Below are positions 58,454-64,000 of a stretch of 64,000 nucleotides of DNA, piece after piece. This DNA is from Fomitopsis serialis (taxonomy: Eukaryota; Basidiomycota; Agaricomycetes; Polyporales; Fomitopsidaceae): the NCBI RefSeq assembly GCF_022376445.1, contig NW_025955026.1, positions 1-64,000 of the forward strand. The letters are read 5' to 3'. Each line of letters starts with the position of its first letter. The first letter of the stretch is position 1. A model generated the notes under the pieces. The model had not been told where the DNA came from and searched no databases. It saw nothing but the letters and a program-made list of their open reading frames with translations. Position numbers and translations under genes: made by a program.

Positions 58454-60406
58454 ATGTCCGTCATGTCTGCCAGAGACGTCAAAAAGGCAGAGCTCGATGA
58501 CATCGAGGACCAGCAGCCCCAACTCCTCCGAGTCGTGAATGACGGCGACGAGGAATTTGGAGGCACCGAGGCACGCAAGGCCCTCGAGAAGAAGCTCCTC
58601 AGAAAGCTTGACTTGCGACTGTCTGTGCTCATTGTGATTTACATTCTCAACTATGTAAAGTCATCGTCAACCGCTCCGAATCTGCTTTACAACTGACTGA
58701 CGTGGACTTGACGCGTAGATCGATAGGAACAATGTGTCGTGAGTAGATCCTGACAGCACAAATCTTGTCGGTCGCTGACAGGCTGTCCTTCAGCGCCGCG
58801 AGGCTACGCGGACTTGAGGCCGATTTAAAACTGGAAGGCCAGCAGTACGACACGCTTCTGAGCATTTTGTACGTTGGGTACATCCTCATGCAGGTCCCTT
58901 CGTAAGCGTTTCAAGTTTTCGACCGTTCAGCGGACCGGCACGATGCTGACGTTCCCACACAGAAACATGTTACTCGATTACATGGGCCGACCCTCCATCT
59001 ACCTCCCCTGCTGCGTGATCCTCTGGGGCTTGATATCCTGCCTCACAGGAGCCACTACAACGTACGCCCACCCTTCCATTGCGACCCGTCCTGTACCCGA
59101 CTCACCGCTCCGTCTGTCAGCTTTGTCGGCACGCTGATGACGCGGTTCTTCCTCGGCTTCGTGGAGGCCGCGTTCTTCCCCGGCGCGCTCTTCCTCCTTT
59201 CCAAGTGGTACACCCGCTCCGAGCTCGGCCTGCGCACCGCCGTCCTCTCCTGCGGCCTGCTCATCAGCAACGCCTTCGGGTCCCTGATCGCCTCCGGGAT
59301 CCTCGACGGCATGCAGGGCAAGCTCGGCCACGCCGCCTGGAGGTCAGTCCGCTCTTCCATCCCCGCTCCGCATCGGTCAAGCGAACCATGTCTGCAGATG
59401 GCTGTTCTACATCGAAGGCGCGCTCACGATCTTCGTCGCCGTCTGTGCGATCTTTGTCCTCCCCGACTTCCCCTCGACCGCACACCGGTGGCTCAGTCCG
59501 CTCGAGGTGCGCCTCGCAGAGAAGCGCGTCCTCGAGGACGTCGGCATCCCCGACGGGACCGCAGACGGTGCGCGGTCTGAGGGGGGCCAGCTCGCGGGGC
59601 TGCGGACGGCACTCGCGGACTGGAAGGTGTGGTGCCTCGCGCTGGCGCTGGCCAGCATGGTCATCTCGCTCTCGTTCAACGCGTTCTTCCCGACGCTGAG
59701 CGCGACGTTGGGGTACCCAGAGACGGTCACGCTGCTCCTGTGTGCGCCGCCATTCGGCTTCGCGACGGTGGCTGCGTTTGTGGTGACGAGGTGCGTGTGC
59801 CGACATCCGTCGTTAAAACTGTGGATTGATCGACTGCGCTTCGCTCATCCTGCAGGCATTCTGACAAGACCGGCGAGCGTTTCTGGCACATTGCTATCCC
59901 CCTTCTGCTCGGGGTCGTGGGGTTCGTCATCGCAGCGAGCACGATGAACACCGCCGCGCGCTACATTTCCCTGTCGGTTCTTCGCCCTCTGTACTGGCAG
60001 CTCCGCTCACCGTCCCGCGTACAGATTCCTGATGGCGCAGTCCTACACGGCGTGGATCATCTTCCTCGCGTGGGTGAGCAACTCCATCCCGCGGCCGAGC
60101 GCGAAACGCGCCGTCGCGCTCGCGTTCATCAACGCGTTCTCGCAGCTCGGGAACGTCGCTGGCTCGTACGCGTCCTCCTTCATGTCACCGCTCTACCTGT
60201 GACTGACATACAAGTTCTCCAGGTACGTCTGGCCGACTAGCTGGGGCCCGTCCTACCGCTACTCGTACGCGATCTGCATTACGACGAACGGGTTTTGTAT
60301 CTTCTTGTGCTATGTGTTTAAGCGTCATTTGGACCGCTTTAATAGACGGTTTGCGGAGGAAGAGGAAGAGGAAGGCCTTCCGAAGGGTTTCCGTTATTTG
60401 ACATGA
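58454..60406 (+). CDS. MFS transporter, anion:cation symporter type (allantoate permease-like)
   Basis: Predicted 494-aa plasma-membrane transporter with about 12 membrane segments. Nine exons: 58454-58654, 58719-58738, 58794-58901, 58963-59061, 59121-59342, 59398-59790, 59856-59972, 60025-60165 and 60223-60406; phases fit. The donor of exon 7 (CT|GTCGGT) is weak. Family marks: LNYIDRNNVSAA after the first helix, LLDYMGRPS (motif A-like loop 2-3) near 114, FFLGFVEAAFFPGALFLLSKWY in helices 4-5, WRWLFYIEGALTIF in helix 6, and KRAVALAFINAFSQLGNVAGSYVWP in helices 10-11. An acidic EEEEEE run and KGFRYLT end the protein. Substrates in this family include allantoate, nicotinate, biotin and other carboxylates; which applies here cannot be told. 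Confidence 0.9.
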
Positions 60407-60855
60407 TTCTCCGTATGTCCTTGGATGAAAATCGCATTGATAGACAGAACATCGTGAGAGCGTTGAAGGAGAATTGTAGAAACTGCGCTAAGTATCGCGT
60501 ACACACAATCCACTCGTCAAACGCTCAAGTTTTCAAACCTCGCCGCTGCGTCACCCTTCGCCGGGAGACGAGCTATTTGCCTTCGTGGAGGGGAAAGCGG
60601 CCGGGCCGCCCGTGCGCTTCCCATATGTATTTTCTTTGCTTCTCGCCCGTCTTTCTACCTCGCTGATTGCGTTCTCAACAGACAGTCAGTACTTATGATA
60701 CAAACTATTTCTGTAATTTTGCTCTACTGGCGCGCTCTCGACGAACTGGAAGGCGGCGACGCAGACTGACTAACTGTAGGACTGGGCGGGTCCGAACTGA
60801 GAGCCGCACCTGTTCAAGTTGGGGCCTGGGCCCGGATCGCGGACCACCAGATGCT
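60407..60855. other. Spacer downstream of transporter gene
   Basis: No coding signal recognised. Confidence 0.3.
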
Positions 60856-60920
60856 GGCATGCTCATGTATGAATACCTGTTGTTAGCACAAACAGGTCAT
60901 ACATAAATCCCTGTACTTAC
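60856..60920 (+). repeat. Left terminal inverted repeat
   Basis: Pairs with 63,912-63,977; includes gtcatacataaatccctgt near its inner end. Confidence 0.7.
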
Positions 60921-61440
60921 AATCCCCCTTCATGTATGAAGGCACAGTGATCACTGCAGCCGGCGCCCCGCTCGCTTCCCGAAAGGGCAGCTGCCCTTTA
61001 TGGACAGCCCAGGCCACCCGGCGCCAGGGAGAGCTCGCGGCGACCCTAAATAGGTCCTATCGCGCGCCCTTCCACTTTAGGTGCCGTCGCTGGCACGGAT
61101 CGGGCAAATGCAGTTGTGATCCGTGATCAGCTCGATCTGACAGGTCTGTATATAGCCGCAACCCGTTTAGGATGGTGCCTATGTATTGAGATGATCCGAA
61201 CATGGTGTATGTCGTGCGCCATGACATATGCACTGCATACGTCGCACCCTACGATTTATAAATATTCAAAAGCCGAGACATCCAGGACACACGCAGAAAA
61301 GTTAGCTAGAATGATGTATGGGGTTTCTGTCATCGCATTGCAAATGCACTACCATACCGCGGGGCTCGCAAATATATTACGAGATGGACTACTAGTCGTA
61401 CATGTCTTTACTTGGAGAGCATCATCCGCGAGACAGATCA

Positions 61441-61960
61441 GCATGATGGCAGCGTAGATGATGAGGTAGTGAGCATACCCTCACGACCTTTGCGCGGGAC
61501 AGGAGGATGGCACGGATTTTGAAAAGCAACAAAGCGTCGAACAGCAAAGACACACCATCGTAGTTTGATATGACCATTGCCATTGACATCCGCTTCGCGG
61601 ATCATCTGATTGACCTCGTTGACCGACAGCTCTCGCCTGTGCACCATCCGCATGATCAACATCGCCACTCCTCCACGCAGACAAGGGCACTTACCGAGGT
61701 TCATCATGACGTGCCTGAGCTCCGCGGTGAAGATGTAGCCATTGCCGTCCTGGTCGAAGACCCTGAGCACCTCCTTAATCTCCTCGCTGTCCCGTGCCAC
61801 GCATCTGTGCGCCATCATCGCGAGGGACTCGGGGAAGTCAATCGTGCTGTTCCCGTCTACGTCGACCTTGTTGATCGTGTCTTGCAGTTCCGCCTCCGTC
61901 AGGTTCCGCCCGAGCGAGCGCATCCTTTCAAACCCACTGACATACTTCTACTGGTCAATG
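61441..61960 (-). pseudogene. Calmodulin-like gene, damaged
   Basis: The minus strand encodes [20 protein letters not shown] followed by three recognisable EF-hand loops: [24 protein letters not shown] and DVNGNGHIK, with the linker [10 protein letters not shown], clearly from calmodulin. EF-hand 1 is missing. The intron after NLG (gtaagt...cacag, 58 nt) would splice exon 4 out of frame, whereas reading through keeps [17 protein letters not shown] in frame. EF-hand 4 has an extra A after ATCAA that shifts the frame, and the usual MMMSK-type end is not found. I read it as a decaying copy with introns (not a retrocopy) inside the TIR-bounded segment. An unusual functional variant with retained intron is less likely. 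Confidence 0.7.
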
Positions 61961-62639
61961 CGCCACGACACGCTCGTCAACGCGCCGTCCAACATACTCG
62001 TTGACGAGAGGGTGGGTCTGGAGTGGGTGGTAGATTAGTGCGTGTGCATTGATGGCCAGGCCAGACAAGCTTACCTGGTTGAAATCATTCCTGAATGCGC
62101 GTCCGAGTCTCCGCCGTTGCGTTCCGTGCAGACTTAAAACATGAAAGCGAGACGGTAGAGTTGAGGTAGCACGTAGAAGTGAGGTGGGCCTTGCGGGCGC
62201 CCGTAAACTCAACGTTTGTGTCTATTTGTTGCATCGCCAGATTTGGCAGCCCCGATGTGCTCGGGCTTGTTCTCGACCAATCAGAATGCGTTTAAAGGTC
62301 CTACTTAGGCCTGCAACATACCCGCGACTCGACTTCTGGGCGTTTTCGCAGGTTTCCGCACTGTGTATGCATACCTTAGAGATTAGATATATGTATGGTT
62401 GCATGTAATACAACACATAAAGTGCAGGAGTACAACACACAAGCCAAAGTCCTCGTGTACAGTTGGAACGGCTACGTACACTACTATACTGGTTCTCGGA
62501 GCCTCGGTCATAAGAGTTGTTGCGGCGTGACATATACTGAACTCGTTTTATAGGGCATATTCTTGCTATCATTACAAGGCCTCTATTTCGATCTCTATCT
62601 ACGAACATATCGACCGTGGCTACATGCGGAGGCAGTAGG
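61961..62639. other. Non-coding part of the TIR-bounded segment
   Basis: No supported gene; the sequence upstream of the calmodulin copy does not encode a recognisable first EF-hand. Confidence 0.35.
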
Positions 62640-63600
62640 GCAGTCGCCCTCAGTGTTTGCGGTTGCCGCGTAGGGTTGCGCACGCCCCTGCTCTGCCCGC
62701 CGTCGCGGTCACTCGCTTTCGCTCACGCGCCTGCCTTCCGTTCGTCGGCCGTGCTTGCGTGCTGGACATTCGCCCGGCACGCTCGCGGTCGCCGTGCGTG
62801 TAGTGCTCCGTACTCCGGGCCCGCCCGTTTCCCCTTCGCTCGCTTTCCCTCTCGCCCGCTGTCCCTCTCGCCCGCCTGCCCTCTGGCTCGCCATCCACCC
62901 GCTTTCCCGTGCACCCGCTGATCCACTTGCCTACCCGTTCGCTCCTTTGCTCGCTCGCCTCCTTGCCTGCTTGTGCGCTTCTATGCCCGTCTGGACCACC
63001 CGCCCGCTCGTCCTGCGCGTCCACCCACCGGCTCGTCCGCTCACCCTTCCGCTCGTCCGCAACGCCCATTCGTCCACCCGCTCGCCTGCCTACGTCCCCA
63101 TTTGCCCGCCTACTCATCCGCCTGCGTATGCATCCGTCGGCTGTGTCTGCGTGCTGGGCATTGGCCCAGCGCGCTCGCGGTGGGCGTGTGCTGTCGCCGG
63201 TTCGCTTGCCCGTCTGGTCACTCTCCTACTCGTCCGCTTTCCCACCTGTCCGCTCACCTTTCCGTCTACCTGCTTGCCCGTCTGCCTGCGTGCGCATCCG
63301 CCTGGTCACCCGCCCGCCCTCGCGCCCCCGCGCTCCGTCCGTCGGCTGCGTTTGCACGCGGGGCCATAGTCCTGCGTGCTCGCGGTCGACGCGCGGGTTG
63401 TGCTGCACGTCGCCGCATCCTGTGGCCATGGTCAGCTCGCTCGTTCATGTGCATCTGCACTCACATTCGCCCTTTGTTGACACACCCGCTGCGCGTTCGT
63501 CGGCTGTGTCTGCTTGCGGGGCACTGGCCCTGCATGTTCGCTGTCGTCGTGCCGCCGACTCGTGCGCGGTGGGCTCCGACAACGCCGGTGACTGACGCGG
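62640..63600. repeat. Pyrimidine-rich repeat array with a recurring ~65-bp core
   Basis: The plus strand is dominated by CGCCCGCTCGTCC-like words (strong C/T bias), so all three forward frames stay open for long stretches; the resulting Pro/Arg/Leu/Ser frames are not believable proteins. Embedded are four related cores at about 62,738, 63,136, 63,337 and 63,500. Each reads cgtcggc(c/t)gtg, gcgtgctgg-like, ggcc(c/a)..gcgctcgcggt-like. Spacing is irregular (about 400, 200 and 160 bp). This is a decayed minisatellite-like array. Confidence 0.65.
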
Positions 63601-63911
63601 GATGTGGAGGTCGCAAAGACGGCGGGTGGAAGCGCTCGCCGCTCATTGCAGGCTTCCGGACTTGGCCGAAATTGACGCTACGCAGCGGGCGGCGTAGGGG
63701 ATCCGAGATCGTATGTGATCTCAGATGCGCTGACCCCGATGTATGTCCATATGGGGTAGCGTCGCATCGCGCGCCCCGCCGTGGACGAAGGGACCGGGCT
63801 GCCCCGGCGTAGCTGCCATATCAGGTAACGCCTGACGGCGCCTCGTTCATACATGACGGCGCCTCGCTCATACATGAGCGAGTGGCAGCTCATGTATGAA
63901 AGCAGGCCCAG
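63601..63911. other. Non-coding inner end of the TIR-bounded segment
   Basis: Contains closely spaced copies of (c)gcctcgttcatacatgacgg and gcctcgctcatacatgagcg just inside the right terminal repeat. No coding signal. Confidence 0.4.
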
Positions 63912-63977
63912 GTAAGTACAGGCATTTATGTATGATCCCTTTGTGCTCACTACAAGGATTTCATACAAACATATGCC
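63912..63977 (-). repeat. Right terminal inverted repeat
   Basis: Reverse complement of 60,856-60,920 with about 75% identity. Confidence 0.7.
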
Positions 63978-64000
63978 TATATGGCCTGCGCGGACATAAA

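Larger units (their letters stand above)
60856..63977. mobile_element. 3.1-kb segment with 66-bp terminal inverted repeats
   Basis: The 65 bp at 60,856-60,920 match the reverse complement of 63,912-63,977 at roughly 75% identity with one indel. Shared strings are agcacaaa, tcatacataaat and cctgtacttac. Just inside each end are further copies of catgtatgaa / ttcatacatg. The segment contains no transposase; it holds a damaged calmodulin copy and a pyrimidine-rich repeat array. This fits a non-autonomous DNA element that has picked up a gene fragment, or two inverted copies of a shorter repeat. The right end is close to the window edge, so flanking target-site duplications could not be assessed well. 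Confidence 0.5.

Noticed and set aside
62755..63812. Three overlapping long forward frames (about 200-280 codons)
   Set aside because: They arise from the C/T-biased repeat array, which is poor in stop codons in every forward frame; the products are Pro/Arg/Ser/Leu repeats without domain structure.

Overview
This window looks like nuclear DNA of a filamentous basidiomycete, most likely an Agaricomycete of polypore type. The genes are broken by many introns of about 45-70 nt with GT...AG ends. Coding DNA is GC-richer than the spacers. The gene content also fits: a G-alpha subunit with a long helical-domain insertion, kinase-like proteins with a YDPFK motif, S53 tripeptidyl peptidases, and a fungal AspRS-DUF2156 fusion. 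Exon models below were joined by hand; for the intact genes every exon-exon phase was checked. I see no rRNA, no confident tRNA, no CRISPR array, and no open transposase or reverse transcriptase.

Left part (1-35 kb) is an accessory, duplication-rich region. It holds three medium-chain reductase genes (3.3, 13.9 and 26.5 kb, all +), each predicted at 350 aa with identical exon lengths. Interleaved are six copies of a kinase-like gene with an N-terminal hydrophobic segment (6.2-, 16.8-, 19.7-, 24.5+, 28.0- and 31.1- kb). Four of these copies are intact, one (24.5 kb) has an uncertain first exon, and one (6.2 kb) is frameshifted. Between them lie decayed copies of at least two unidentified multi-copy sequences. 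One is a block of more than 3 kb present in inverted orientation at 6.2-9.6 and 21.5-25.8 kb. A 6-phosphogluconate-dehydrogenase-like gene with a DUF1932-type C-terminus lies at 12.1 kb, and a hairpin-ended MITE-like element at 2.2 kb.

Middle part (35-50 kb) carries a phosphosulfolactate synthase (ComA) homologue with a mitochondrial-type leader and a 586-aa G-alpha protein whose switch-II catalytic Gln is Ala. It also carries two intact tandem S53 peptidases (43.9-46.0 and 47.1-49.2 kb, both -) and an S53 fragment at 36.6 kb.

Right part (50-64 kb) carries a 997-aa, 13-exon AspRS fused to DUF2156. This is the architecture of ergosteryl-3-beta-O-L-aspartate synthase (ErdS), the RNA-dependent sterol aspartylation enzyme of fungi. 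The gene lies between two inverted repeat arms. Further right are a truncated, frameshifted S53 gene, an MFS anion/allantoate-permease-like transporter, and a 3.1-kb segment with 66-bp terminal inverted repeats. That segment holds a damaged calmodulin copy and a pyrimidine-rich repeat array.

The main candidates for something new are the array of kinase-like genes with a VAIK Lys-to-Arg change, co-duplicated with reductases and an unidentified small gene family, and the inverted repeats around the erdS-like gene.
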